Positions 18,637 to 26,966 of a DNA stretch of 64,000 bases are shown in pieces (position 1 is the stretch's first letter; each line of letters starts with the position of its first letter). The DNA is from JAFGVL01 sp963663245. GTDB taxonomy: Bacteria > Bacteroidota > Bacteroidia > Bacteroidales > Paludibacteraceae. The stretch is taken from positions 2,170,001 through 2,234,000 of the forward strand of contig OY760143.1 in the NCBI GenBank assembly GCA_963663245.1, given 5' to 3'. The position numbers and the translations under genes were made by a program. The notes beneath the pieces were generated by a model. It saw nothing but the letters and a program-made list of their open reading frames with translations. It had not been told where the DNA came from and made no database searches.

Positions 18637-18682
18637 TTCCACCTTTGCATCATATTTATAGTACATTTATTTTAAGAGAAAA

Positions 18683-19837
18683 ATGAGTCCAAATGAAAGA
18701 AGGTCAAACGGTCCTAAGAGAGGGTCGGGAGCCAGCCGAGACGGTAAAAATTTCGAAAAACGCAACAGCGACAGTAATAGTTCTAGACCTGCAAGAAGAG
18801 GTGAATCTAGAAACTTCAAACCAAGAAATAGCGACTACAAAGGCAGTCGTTCAGACAGCCAAGATAACAGAGATAAGTTTTCGAAAGAAGACAGTAAATT
18901 TTCTCCACGCTCTGACAGACAATCAGACGAAAGCTCTCCGCGTCCAGCAAGAAAATTTGAAGGAAATGAGAATCTTAGAAATTTCAAAGAAACCCGTTTT
19001 GGTGGCGACAATAAAAAAATGCGCACTCGTAAAAAAACGGATTTTGACACCCCCTATGATGCCAGCGCTAAATACAGCAAGAAAAAACAAATCGCTCACA
19101 ACAAAAAATTTGCTCCAGCAGGTCCATCACGCTTAAACAAATTTATCGCTAATGCTGGTATATGCTCTCGTCGTGAAGCTGATGAGTATATCAAGTCTGG
19201 CGTAGTAACCGTAAATGGGAAAGTTGTAACCGAAATGGGAGCTAAAGTAAACCCAGGAGACAAAGTGCTTTTCCACGACCAATTGGTACGCTCAGAAAAA
19301 AAGATTTATGTATTGTTGAATAAGCCAAAAGACTGTGTAACAACTACAGATGACCCTGCAGCTAGACTAACAGTAATGGATTTAGTAAAAAATGCCTGCA
19401 AAGAACGCATCTACCCAGTAGGTCGTTTAGATAGAAACACGACAGGCGTTTTACTTATCACCAATGATGGTGATTTAGCATCTAGACTAACGCATCCAAA
19501 GTTTGAGAAGAAGAAAATATATCATGCCTTTTTAGACAAAAAATTCACCAAAGCAGACTTACAACAAGTAGCTGAGGGGATAAAACTAGAAGATGGATTT
19601 ATTAAAGCAGACAGCATTAATTTTGTTGAAGAAGATGACAAGAAGCAAATTGGCATTGAAATTCACTCTGGCAAAAATCGAATTGTAAGAAGAATATTTG
19701 AACACCTGGGATATAAGGTAGTACGTTTAGATAGAGTTTTCTTCGCAGGACTTACAAAAAAATCTCTTTCTCGCGGACAATGGCGTCACTTAAGCGAAAA
19801 AGAGATAAGCATGTTACAGATGGGAGCTATAGAATAA
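18683..19837 (+). CDS. RluB/RsuA-type rRNA pseudouridine synthase with long disordered N-terminus
   Basis: The C-terminal 240 residues are an RsuA/RluB-family pseudouridine synthase. An S4 RNA-binding domain (RLNKFIANAGICSRREADEY, near residue 150) precedes the catalytic domain with the Asp in VGRLDRNTTGVLLITNDGDL. The first 145 residues are low-complexity, rich in Arg, Ser, Asp, Asn and Lys, and must be disordered; such basic tails are common on Bacteroidota homologues. The target is probably the 23S rRNA U2605 region (RluB), but RsuA- or RluF-like sites cannot be excluded. Confidence 0.88.
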   Translation: MSPNERRSNGPKRGSGASRDGKNFEKRNSDSNSSRPARRGESRNFKPRNSDYKGSRSDSQDNRDKFSKEDSKFSPRSDRQSDESSPRPARKFEGNENLRNFKETRFGGDNKKMRTRKKTDFDTPYDASAKYSKKKQIAHNKKFAPAGPSRLNKFIANAGICSRREADEYIKSGVVTVNGKVVTEMGAKVNPGDKVLFHDQLVRSEKKIYVLLNKPKDCVTTTDDPAARLTVMDLVKNACKERIYPVGRLDRNTTGVLLITNDGDLASRLTHPKFEKKKIYHAFLDKKFTKADLQQVAEGIKLEDGFIKADSINFVEEDDKKQIGIEIHSGKNRIVRRIFEHLGYKVVRLDRVFFAGLTKKSLSRGQWRHLSEKEISMLQMGAIE

Positions 19838-19852
19838 AACTCCTTAACAATA

Positions 19853-19899
19853 AAAACACAAAGCTCGCAAAGTAAAATACTTTGCGAGCTTTGTGTTTT
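19853..19899. terminator. Bidirectional terminator between pseudouridine synthase and thiF
   Basis: A 22-bp stem starting AAAACACAAAGCTCGCAAAG pairs around an AAA loop with its exact complement ending in TTTTATT. It lies between convergent genes and can terminate both. Confidence 0.9.
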
Positions 19900-19911
19900 A
19901 TTAATATCTGC

Positions 19912-20601
19912 CTAAATTTCTAGCACAATCTGCTCTGCTTTCAGCACGTCGTACATCAAGAGCTTACCAGACAACACATCTCCTTGTCCCAACACTATTT
20001 TAATTACTTCTGCTGCTTGCATACTACCAATAATTCCTGGCAATACTCCCATTACCCCTAAAGGCAAAGAGTTGTCTTCTGGCTGATCAGGAAATAAATC
20101 AAGATAAGAATTCCCTCCTTGATAATTAAAGACAGAAACTTGACCATTAAACTCACAAATAGAACCATGCACAAACGGCTTTTCTTGTTCTTTTGTGTAT
20201 TTATCAATTAATCGTCGAGACGCAAAATTATCAGTTGCTCCAACTACTATATCATATTTGGATATTATTTCTTGAGCATTCTCTTCTGTTAAAAGATAAG
20301 GGTAGGCATCCAAACGGCAATCTGCATTCAATAAAGCAAGCGTTTCTTTAGCTTTCTCAACTTTTAACTCCCCAATCTCATTTTCACGATATAAAACCTG
20401 ACGCTGTAAATTAGACAAACTCACTACATCAGCATCCATAATACCAATTTGACCAATTCCTGCAGCTACTAAATATTGTAATATTGGAGCGCCTAAGCCT
20501 CCGGCACCCACTACCAATACCTTTGCTTGCAGTAATTTTTCTTGACCTCCCTCTCCTATTTCGGGAATGATGATATGACGGTTGTAGCGTTCTTTGTTCA
20601 T
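19912..20601 (-). CDS. thiF: ThiF-like adenylyltransferase (HesA/MoeB/ThiF family)
   Basis: E1-like enzyme that adenylates the C-terminal glycine of ThiS. It shows the nucleotide loop VVGAGGLGAPILQYL, the DADVVSLSNLQRQVLY segment and VGATDNFASRRLI. The zinc-binding CxxC pairs of E. coli ThiF are absent; only two Cys are seen. The frame extends 18 codons upstream through palindromic repeat copy 2. MNKERYNRHIIIPEIG at 20601 is the standard family start and is used here. Last gene of the thiamine operon. Confidence 0.9.
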   Translation of the reverse strand: MNKERYNRHIIIPEIGEGGQEKLLQAKVLVVGAGGLGAPILQYLVAAGIGQIGIMDADVVSLSNLQRQVLYRENEIGELKVEKAKETLALLNADCRLDAYPYLLTEENAQEIISKYDIVVGATDNFASRRLIDKYTKEQEKPFVHGSICEFNGQVSVFNYQGGNSYLDLFPDQPEDNSLPLGVMGVLPGIIGSMQAAEVIKIVLGQGDVLSGKLLMYDVLKAEQIVLEI

Positions 20602-20636
20602 GATTATTTTGGTTGTGATTTTGATAACTACATAAC

Positions 20637-20665
20637 GTACAGACGGTGCGCACACCGTCTCTAAC
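20637..20665. repeat. Palindromic repeat copy 2 (AGACG family, inverted)
   Basis: Plus strand AGACGGTGCGCACACCGTCT (20641-20660) with GTAC before and CTAA after. Read on the minus strand it has the same TTAG...GTAC flanks as the other copies. The stem is GGTG/CACC instead of GCAC/GTGC or GCAA/TTGC. It sits between thiH and thiF. Confidence 0.8.
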
Positions 20666-20671
20666 TATCAT

Positions 20672-21784
20672 CTATTGTAAAATTGGATCCCAGTCTTTCC
20701 AGACCACTTCATATCCTTTAGATTTTATCATATCTACTATCATTTCTGCAGGACGGTCATCATTAACGCTCCACTGCTCTAAACTATCTTTAGATGCAGC
20801 ATAACCACCTGGATTTGTTTTTGAACCAGCACTATATACGGTTGGCCCAAGTTTTAAAATATTATCACGATAAGGTGCTCCTTCTCTAGTAGACAGGGAT
20901 AACTCTACTTGCTCATCAAAAATACGGTAAGCAAATAGCAATTGTGACAAATTGCGTTGGCTTACTGGATAATTGGGCTCAAATCCTCCCGTATGTGGAC
21001 GAAGTCGAGGGAATGATATCGAGTATTTCGATTGCCAATAATTCTTCTCTAAATACTGCAAATGCATTGCCGTAAAGAAACTTTCCGTACGCCAATCTTC
21101 TAAGCCCAACAAAACTCCCAAGCCAACTTTATGTACACCTGCTTCACAAATACGATCGGGCGATTCTAATCGATATTGATAATTTGATTTCTTGCCTGAA
21201 GGGTGATACAATTTATAACGTTCTTCGTGATAGGTTTCTTGGTATAAGTAAACGGAATTTAGTTTAAAATCACGCAAACGCTTGTACTCATCGGTTTCTA
21301 AGGGCTGCACTTCAATAGAAATATTCGCAAAATCTGCTTGAATCTCTTCCATCATCTCGGCTAAATAATCGACACCAGCGTAGCGATGATCTTCTCCTGT
21401 TACTAGTAATATGTGCTCAAAACCAATGGCACGTATATAAGATATTTCTTTGCGCAATTCTTCTTTGCTCAGTAATTTTCTATCTAGTTTATTAGAGTGA
21501 TTAAAACCACAATACACGCAACCATTGGTGCAATAACTAGACAGATACAGCGGAATATAAATCTGCAAGGTTTTGCCAAAACGCTTTTGGGTGCGCTGCT
21601 GACTCATTACTGCCATCTGCTCCAAATAAGCATCTGCCGCAGGAGAAACAAGTGCTTTAAAATCTTCCAAACTCGCATTTTCCTTGGCCAATGCTTGTTG
21701 CACATCGACTTCCGTTTTGCTGTAGATGGAAGCTTTCACTTCTTCCCAATTATATTTTTTTATTTCGTCGTAAAATGATTTCAT
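20672..21784 (-). CDS. thiH: ThiH, 2-iminoacetate synthase (radical SAM)
   Basis: Radical SAM enzyme that cleaves tyrosine to dehydroglycine (2-iminoacetate) and p-cresol, supplying the thiazole precursor under low-oxygen conditions. The 4Fe-4S cluster motif is CTNGCVYCGFNH. Further matches are LLVTGEDHRYAG, the IEVQPLET segment and FPRLRPHTGGF. The open frame starts upstream within repeat copy 3; the ATG at 21784 (MKSFYDEIKKYNWEEV) is the homologous start. Having ThiH rather than ThiO fits an anaerobic or facultative lifestyle. Confidence 0.95.
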   Translation of the reverse strand: MKSFYDEIKKYNWEEVKASIYSKTEVDVQQALAKENASLEDFKALVSPAADAYLEQMAVMSQQRTQKRFGKTLQIYIPLYLSSYCTNGCVYCGFNHSNKLDRKLLSKEELRKEISYIRAIGFEHILLVTGEDHRYAGVDYLAEMMEEIQADFANISIEVQPLETDEYKRLRDFKLNSVYLYQETYHEERYKLYHPSGKKSNYQYRLESPDRICEAGVHKVGLGVLLGLEDWRTESFFTAMHLQYLEKNYWQSKYSISFPRLRPHTGGFEPNYPVSQRNLSQLLFAYRIFDEQVELSLSTREGAPYRDNILKLGPTVYSAGSKTNPGGYAASKDSLEQWSVNDDRPAEMIVDMIKSKGYEVVWKDWDPILQ

Positions 21785-21796
21785 TTTGTTTTTTTG

Positions 21797-21825
21797 ATAG
21801 AGACGCAAAGCATTGCGTCTGTACA
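21797..21825. repeat. Palindromic repeat copy 3 (AGACG family)
   Basis: AGACGCAAAGCATTGCGTCT (21801-21820), an 8-bp stem with AGCA in the loop, flanked by ATAG and GTACAG. Between thiG and thiH. Confidence 0.8.
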
Positions 21826-21838
21826 GTATCGATTACAG

Positions 21839-22615
21839 CTATTCTAATTCTGATAAAAATCCTGTTAATGGACTCGTTGCATGTGCACCCATAGATTGTT
21901 GTGCTAGCTTTGCTTCGAAAGCAATTCTCCCAGCATTCACTGCCATTCTAAATGCATCTGCCATTTGTACTGGGTTCGCAGAAACAGCAATTGCCGTATT
22001 TACCAACACAGCAGCGGCACCCATTTCCATAGCCTCAGCAGCATGCGATGGTGCACCAATTCCAGCATCTACCACTACGGGCACATTGCTTTGTTCGATA
22101 ATAATTCGCAAGAAATCTTTGGTGCGTAAACCATTGTTTGACCCAATTGGAGAGCCTAATGGCATTACCGCAGCCGTACCAACTTCTTCTAGTTTTTTAC
22201 ATAAAACAGGATCGGCTTGCACATAAGGCAATACAATAAAACCAAGTTTCACCAATTCTTCGGCAGCCTTTAGTGTTTCTTCTCCGTCGGGCAATAAATA
22301 TTTTGGATCTGGATGAATCTCTAACTTTAACCAGTTTGTTTCCAATGCTTCGCGCGCTAGCTGTGCTGCAAAAACAGCTTCTTTAGCATTACGCACACCT
22401 GAAGTATTGGGTAATAAATTCACATGTGGCAAAGCAACATGATTCAATAGTTGATCATCTTTATTATCGATATCGACCCGCTTTAATGCTACCGTCACCA
22501 ACTCCGATTCTGAAATAGCAATCGCTTCTTGCATTAATTCATTAGAGCTAAACTTTCCAGTTCCAGTAAACAGTCGAGACTTGAATGTTTTGTCTCCTAG
22601 TATTAAATTTTCCAT
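21839..22615 (-). CDS. thiG: ThiG, thiazole synthase
   Basis: TIM-barrel enzyme that condenses 1-deoxy-xylulose 5-phosphate, dehydroglycine and ThiS-thiocarboxylate into the thiazole ring. Visible are the start LILGDKTFKSRLFTGTGKF, the Schiff-base lysine region ELVTVALKRVDI, NLLPNTSGVRNAKEAV, and the phosphate-binding VVDAGIGAPSHAAEAMEMGA. 258 residues is full length. It is 3 bases downstream of thiE and works with ThiH, ThiS and ThiF from the same operon. Confidence 0.96.
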   Translation of the reverse strand: MENLILGDKTFKSRLFTGTGKFSSNELMQEAIAISESELVTVALKRVDIDNKDDQLLNHVALPHVNLLPNTSGVRNAKEAVFAAQLAREALETNWLKLEIHPDPKYLLPDGEETLKAAEELVKLGFIVLPYVQADPVLCKKLEEVGTAAVMPLGSPIGSNNGLRTKDFLRIIIEQSNVPVVVDAGIGAPSHAAEAMEMGAAAVLVNTAIAVSANPVQMADAFRMAVNAGRIAFEAKLAQQSMGAHATSPLTGFLSELE

Positions 22616-22618
22616 ATT

Positions 22619-23218
22619 TTAATTTCTAGTTTTTAATTTCTCTTTTAATAAGCTTGTTGAAATGGCAACTCCAAATAAGCCTAGTTCTTTTATAGCTAAA
22701 ATATCATCCATCGTAATTCCACCTACGGCAACTACAGGAGTACTTATGTTTCGTTTTTTCATTTCAGCTACTAAATATTTATAACCATCCTCGCCCAAGA
22801 GTGGACTCAAATTTTTCTTAGTAGTTGTATATCTAAATGGACCTAAACCAATATAGTCGGCTCCGTTTTTTGTATGCAATTCAATGTGCTCAATTGTATT
22901 GGCTGTTCCTCCAATTATACAAGCTTCACCTAAAGCAGTTCTTACTTCAGACACAGACATATCGTGCAAACCAACATGCACACCATGCGCACCTATGCTT
23001 TTACAAATATCTATATGGTCGTTTATAATAAGCGTACCCTCGTATTGCTTGGCATATACCAAGGCCTCTTTTGCCTGTGCTACAAATTCATCTTTTGAAG
23101 CGTTCTTCATACGAATCTGCACCCAATCGATACCGTTTTCAAACATCAGTTTGGCTTGCTCGGCATGCGATAAGCTGTCGTTATCTTGTGTAATATATTG
23201 TATAGCTGCTATCTTCAT
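22619..23218 (-). CDS. thiE: ThiE, thiamine phosphate synthase
   Basis: Couples HMP-pyrophosphate with the thiazole phosphate to give thiamine monophosphate. Canonical ThiE features are present: WVQIRMKNAS, LIINDHIDICKSIGAHGVHVG, and GLGPFRYTTTKKNLSPLLG, which matches the GP-F-T-TK motif, followed by PVVAVGGIT. 199 residues. This is the better conserved of two ThiE-family proteins in the operon and is taken as the true synthase. Confidence 0.93.
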   Translation of the reverse strand: MKIAAIQYITQDNDSLSHAEQAKLMFENGIDWVQIRMKNASKDEFVAQAKEALVYAKQYEGTLIINDHIDICKSIGAHGVHVGLHDMSVSEVRTALGEACIIGGTANTIEHIELHTKNGADYIGLGPFRYTTTKKNLSPLLGEDGYKYLVAEMKKRNISTPVVAVGGITMDDILAIKELGLFGVAISTSLLKEKLKTRN

Positions 23219-23219
23219 C

Positions 23220-23927
23220 TTATTCTAAAAAACCCAAATTTGTATCGTTCGATTGCATAAACTGTTCTACTATTTGTTTTGCTTTTACGCAAGCTTCAAT
23301 AGGAGCATCGCCTAAGGCAATATAACTTGCAATTGCTGACGAAAGGACGCAACCCGTTCCGTGCTTATTGTATTTCGAAGGCATATCAAAACCAGATATT
23401 TCTATTTGTTTCCCATCCACCATCAATACATCTGTACCCTTTTTATCTTTTCTATGTCCACCTTTCAATAAAATAGCTGCCACTTGCTTTTCATCCAAAT
23501 TCAATTGTTCAAATTCCTCAAAGTTGGGCGTTATCATATCTATCTTCTTGGCTAAACTTACTGGCAAAGAATTCTCATCGTGAAAATCGAATCCAGCACT
23601 TGCTTTTAAAATTGGGTCCCAAATAATATAAGCCTTGGGGAAATACAAATGCACTAAATTGATAATGCCTTCTAATTGATTAAAACTTTCAATCAACCCA
23701 ATCTTCACCACTTTTACATCGTATACCTGCAAAGGTTTTATTTGATTCACTATTTGCTCTATAGTACACCATTTTACACCTTCAAATTCAGCATCATTTT
23801 GGTAAGTCAAGGATGATATCACCCCCAATCCTGACACCTGTAAATATTCTATTACTTTGATATCAGCCAAAGTTCCCGCACCCCCGCAAGGATCAAAACC
23901 AGCTATAGATAGTACGTATGGTCTCAT
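23220..23927 (-). CDS. thiD: ThiD-like hydroxymethylpyrimidine (phosphate) kinase
   Basis: Ribokinase-fold kinase phosphorylating HMP and HMP phosphate. Visible are VLSIAGFDPCGGAGTLADIK at the start and the C-terminal anion hole KHGTGCVLSSAIASYIA. At 235 residues it is a little shorter than E. coli ThiD (266). The frame can be extended ten codons upstream, but MRPYVLSIAGFD at 23927 is the homologous start. It lies 11 bases after the ThiE-like gene and 1 base before thiE. Confidence 0.92.
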   Translation of the reverse strand: MRPYVLSIAGFDPCGGAGTLADIKVIEYLQVSGLGVISSLTYQNDAEFEGVKWCTIEQIVNQIKPLQVYDVKVVKIGLIESFNQLEGIINLVHLYFPKAYIIWDPILKASAGFDFHDENSLPVSLAKKIDMITPNFEEFEQLNLDEKQVAAILLKGGHRKDKKGTDVLMVDGKQIEISGFDMPSKYNKHGTGCVLSSAIASYIALGDAPIEACVKAKQIVEQFMQSNDTNLGFLE

Positions 23928-23938
23928 AATTAAATAGT

Positions 23939-24484
23939 TTAAGCTTCTAGATTCCAAATGGAGCCGAGTTGAGCATAGCCATCAAAATCCCATTCTTCTA
24001 TATCCTTTATCTTAGTGGTGTCAATACCTCCTAAGGCTATTACCTTTATTCTTCTTTTTGTTTGCAAATAGTCTTTCACTTGCATCATATCCAAATTCCC
24101 CTCGTAAGCTTGTTTAGAGATACTGGGAAAAATGGGACTTAAGAAAGCATAGTCAAATTCCCCTTCTATTTCTTCTAATTCTTTTACAGAATGAGTAGAA
24201 GTACTTTTGCTTCCAAAGGATTCAATAACGCTTGCCTTTGCTCTATTCTTGGTAGAAAAATGCACCCCACCCACCTTATATTTATCTTGCAAATGGTAGT
24301 AATCATGAATTACTATTTGCGGATAAAACTTCTCAGGAATTGATTTTAATAAAGCCTCATACACTCCCTCTGAAGCATTGGGCTTTCGTATATGTAATAG
24401 TACATCCTTATCTTCCAAAACGGATAAGATTTGTGCTAGCTCATTTGGAATAGCACTCGGATATGTTATTACAATCTGCTGCAT
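23939..24484 (-). CDS. ThiE/TenI-like protein (second copy, divergent)
   Basis: 181 residues with a degraded ThiE pattern: LHIRKP, VIHDYYHL where ThiE has IND, GGVHFSTKN lacking the usual Gln/Asp, STHSVKELEE, and FLSPIFPSISKQAY in place of GPVF-T-TK. The family includes TenI, a thiazole tautomerase acting after ThiG, and that role would fit the operon. A redundant or altered synthase is the alternative. It overlaps the thiC stop as TAATG. ThiE-like genes at this position recur in thiamine operons of Bacteroidota. Confidence 0.8.
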   Translation of the reverse strand: MQQIVITYPSAIPNELAQILSVLEDKDVLLHIRKPNASEGVYEALLKSIPEKFYPQIVIHDYYHLQDKYKVGGVHFSTKNRAKASVIESFGSKSTSTHSVKELEEIEGEFDYAFLSPIFPSISKQAYEGNLDMMQVKDYLQTKRRIKVIALGGIDTTKIKDIEEWDFDGYAQLGSIWNLEA

Positions 24485-26277
24485 TAAGAATAAATCTCTA
24501 CATCATCTTTTGTTTTACAATCATCATCCATTTCCAATGCCATTTCACGCACTTGCATAGAGGCACGCATAGAACAAAAATGCTCTCCACACATAGAGCA
24601 ATAATGGGTCGATTTATAGCCCTCATCTGGCAAAGTTTCATCGTGGAAACGCATGGCTTTTTCGCTGTCTAATGCTAAGGAGAATTGATCTTTCCAACGG
24701 AACTCAAAACGTGCTTTACTCATAGCATTATCTCTATACTGAGCTCCAGGAAATCCCTTGGCTAAATCAGCAGCATGTGCTGCTAACTTAAAGGTAATTA
24801 CTCCTTCTTTCACATCTTCTTTTTCTGGTAATCCCAAGTGCTCTTTTTGCGTTACATAACACAACATAGCTGTTCCCATCCAACCAATCATAGCTCCACC
24901 AATGGCAGATGTAATATGGTCGTAACCTGGAGCAATATCGCAAACCAAAGGCCCTAATGTATAGAACGGAGCCTCATCACAGACCTTTAATTGCTTGTCC
25001 ATATTTTCTTGAATCAGATGCATCGGCACATGACCAGGACCTTCAATAATTACTTGTACATTATGCTTGCGCGCTACTTGCGTTAACTCACCCAATACGT
25101 CTAACTCTCCAAATTGAGCACGGTCGTTGGCATCAGCAACAGAGCCTGGACGAAGACCATCTCCCAAGGAAATACCGACATCATAAGATGATAATATTTC
25201 GCATATTTCTTCAAAGTGCGTATAGGTAAAATTCTCTTGCTGATGCTGCAACATCCACTTAGCGATAATTGCTCCTCCACGAGAAACGATACCCGTAGTA
25301 CGGTGCAAGGTCATTGGCACATGTTTCCATAGTAAACCAGCATGAATGGTGAAGTAATCTACGCCTTGTTCGCATTGCTCAATAAGAGTATCTTTAAATA
25401 TTTCCCATGTTAGCTTGGTAACATCACCATCAATTTTTTCTAAGGTTTGATATAAAGGAACGGTTCCTACTGGCACCGGACTATTACGTACAATCCACTC
25501 ACGTGTTTCATGAATATTCTTCCCCGTAGATAAATCCATAATAGTATCTGCTCCCCAACGGAAAGCCCAAACGGCTTTTTCTACTTCTTCTTCTATACTT
25601 GAGCTGGTAGGTGAATTTCCTAAATTGGCATTTATCTTTACTAAGAAATTTCGACCAATAATCATCGGCTCCGATTCGGGGTGGTTGATATTGGCAGAAA
25701 GAAAGGCTCTTCCTTTAGCAATCTCATCACGCACAAATTCTGGCGTAATATGAGTAGTTGGTATTTCTGCTCCTAAAGGACAACCCGGGTGTTGTTTATA
25801 CTTTTCTTTTATCTCATCAATGCGTTGATTTTCGCGAATAGCTACATATTCCATTTCTGGAGTTATCATACCTTTCTTAGCATAATAATACTGTGTTACA
25901 CACTTACCTTCTTTCGCTTTCAAAGGGTTTTTAGCTACATGCTCGAAACGCAAATAATCCAATGATTTATCAGCATGACGCATGCGACCATATTCTGAAG
26001 AAAAACCGTCTAGCTCTTCGACATCTCCTCTATCTAATATCCATTGCTGACGCAGTTTGGGTAATCCTTTATTCAGGTTCACCTCATAGCTATCATCTGT
26101 ATACGGACCAGAAGTATCGTATACGGTAACTGGTTCGTTAGTATATACATTTCCCTCTTTATCTTTCGATGGAGACAATTCAATCTCGCGCATGGCTACC
26201 TTAATGTCATGCATCTTTCCTTGTACGTAAACCTTTTTAGAGCTTGGAAAGCTTCCAGTGGTTATTTGTTCTTTCAT
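24484..26277 (-). CDS. thiC: ThiC, phosphomethylpyrimidine synthase (radical SAM)
   Basis: Converts aminoimidazole ribotide to HMP phosphate. The 4Fe-4S motif CSMCGEHFCSM sits at the C-terminus, as in the ThiC family. Other matches are SANINHPESEPMIIGRNFLV, GADTIMDLSTG, EQGVDYFTIHAG and IEGPGHVPMHLI. The start is set at 26277 (MKEQITTGSFPSSKK); the 17 extra upstream codons lie in the spacer next to repeat copy 4. 597 residues. Second gene of the operon, after thiS. Confidence 0.96.
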   Translation of the reverse strand: MKEQITTGSFPSSKKVYVQGKMHDIKVAMREIELSPSKDKEGNVYTNEPVTVYDTSGPYTDDSYEVNLNKGLPKLRQQWILDRGDVEELDGFSSEYGRMRHADKSLDYLRFEHVAKNPLKAKEGKCVTQYYYAKKGMITPEMEYVAIRENQRIDEIKEKYKQHPGCPLGAEIPTTHITPEFVRDEIAKGRAFLSANINHPESEPMIIGRNFLVKINANLGNSPTSSSIEEEVEKAVWAFRWGADTIMDLSTGKNIHETREWIVRNSPVPVGTVPLYQTLEKIDGDVTKLTWEIFKDTLIEQCEQGVDYFTIHAGLLWKHVPMTLHRTTGIVSRGGAIIAKWMLQHQQENFTYTHFEEICEILSSYDVGISLGDGLRPGSVADANDRAQFGELDVLGELTQVARKHNVQVIIEGPGHVPMHLIQENMDKQLKVCDEAPFYTLGPLVCDIAPGYDHITSAIGGAMIGWMGTAMLCYVTQKEHLGLPEKEDVKEGVITFKLAAHAADLAKGFPGAQYRDNAMSKARFEFRWKDQFSLALDSEKAMRFHDETLPDEGYKSTHYCSMCGEHFCSMRASMQVREMALEMDDDCKTKDDVEIYS

Positions 26278-26311
26278 ATTTATTGTTGATTTATTTGTTC
26301 CGTTTATTCGA

Positions 26312-26340
26312 TTAGAGACGCAAAGCATTGCGTCTTTACA
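26312..26340. repeat. Palindromic repeat copy 4 (AGACG family)
   Basis: AGACGCAAAGCATTGCGTCT (26316-26335), identical in its core to copy 3, flanked by TTAG and TTACA. It lies in the thiS-thiC spacer. Confidence 0.8.
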
Positions 26341-26352
26341 TTGTCTTATTGA

Positions 26353-26556
26353 TCAGCCTCCTTTGGTGGCAGTTATCACTAATATTTTATCGTTTTCTTT
26401 TAATTCTTGAGCAGACCAATTGGCACGAGGAATCACCTTATTGTTTAAGGCAACAGCAATACCTTTTTGTGTAGCAAAATCGTTTTGCTCCAACAGGCTT
26501 TGTAAGGAAGATGTGTTTTGAATCTCGACCCCGTTCTCGTTTAAAGTCACTTGCAT
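26353..26556 (-). CDS. thiS: ThiS, sulfur carrier protein
   Basis: 67-residue ubiquitin-like sulfur carrier. It ends in ATKGG, the Gly-Gly tail that ThiF adenylates and that becomes a thiocarboxylate delivering sulfur to ThiG. VALNNKVIPRANWSAQELKE matches the family core. It is the first gene after the TPP riboswitch. Confidence 0.95.
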   Translation of the reverse strand: MQVTLNENGVEIQNTSSLQSLLEQNDFATQKGIAVALNNKVIPRANWSAQELKENDKILVITATKGG

Positions 26557-26572
26557 AAGTTTTCAATTTATG

Positions 26573-26672
26573 AGAAGGGGTGACTATGCGTAGCATACAA
26601 ATGAAATCCCTTCGCAGCATTACCTGCCCAGGTTCATAGGGTTTAATCTCAGCCTTTCGGCACCCCTTTTCT
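26573..26672 (-). promoter_or_regulatory. TPP riboswitch (THI element) controlling the thiamine operon
   Basis: On the minus strand the conserved THI-box pieces occur in order: GGGGTGCC (26666-26659), GGCTGAGAT, AAACCC, ATGAACCTG, TAATGCTGCG and AAGGGA (ending about 26606). This matches the TPP aptamer pattern. Downstream, a small hairpin (TATGC-tac-GCATA) is followed by CACCCCTT (26582-26575), an exact complement of AAGGGGTG at 26668-26661. Because GGGGT belongs to aptamer stem P2, this pairing would exclude ligand-bound folding, which makes a plausible expression platform 19 bases before thiS. Confidence 0.93.
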
Positions 26673-26687
26673 GTTAAAAAAGTGATA

Positions 26688-26695
26688 CAAAGATA
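26688..26695 (-). promoter_or_regulatory. Likely -7 element of the thiamine operon promoter
   Basis: Minus strand TATCTTTG, an exact TAnnTTTG match, 15 bases upstream of the riboswitch aptamer, so the transcript would begin just before it. No clear -33 TTTG is seen. Confidence 0.6.
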
Positions 26696-26844
26696 ACTTA
26701 ATTATTGAAGCTACTGATATAGTAGGATATTTTTTAGGGAATTTAAACAAAAGAGAGTTATTTATAATTGGCTAATAATTTAACAGTACAAATTGACTGT
26801 TTGGATAAAAAAAAACTTTATATTTGGTTTTTTATAAAACACAG

Positions 26845-26889
26845 AAACTTTATATACAATACCATATTGGGTATTTAGATAAAGTTTTT
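26845..26889. repeat. AT-rich imperfect inverted repeat before the first cassette
   Basis: AAACTTTAT / ATAAAGTTT outer arms and AATACC / GGTATT inner arms form a long imperfect hairpin ending in TTTTTG. Part of the left arm (AAACTTTATAT) also occurs 30-odd bases upstream as a direct repeat. It lies 17 bases before the GTT that opens the cassette array. It might be a terminator or the remains of an insertion site; nothing further identifies it. Confidence 0.45.
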
Positions 26890-26966
26890 GTTTACCTATA
26901 AACTAGTTAGGGGCAATTTTAAAAGGGGATAGCTAAAATTCAAATAAAGTCTAATAATAAAAAAAT

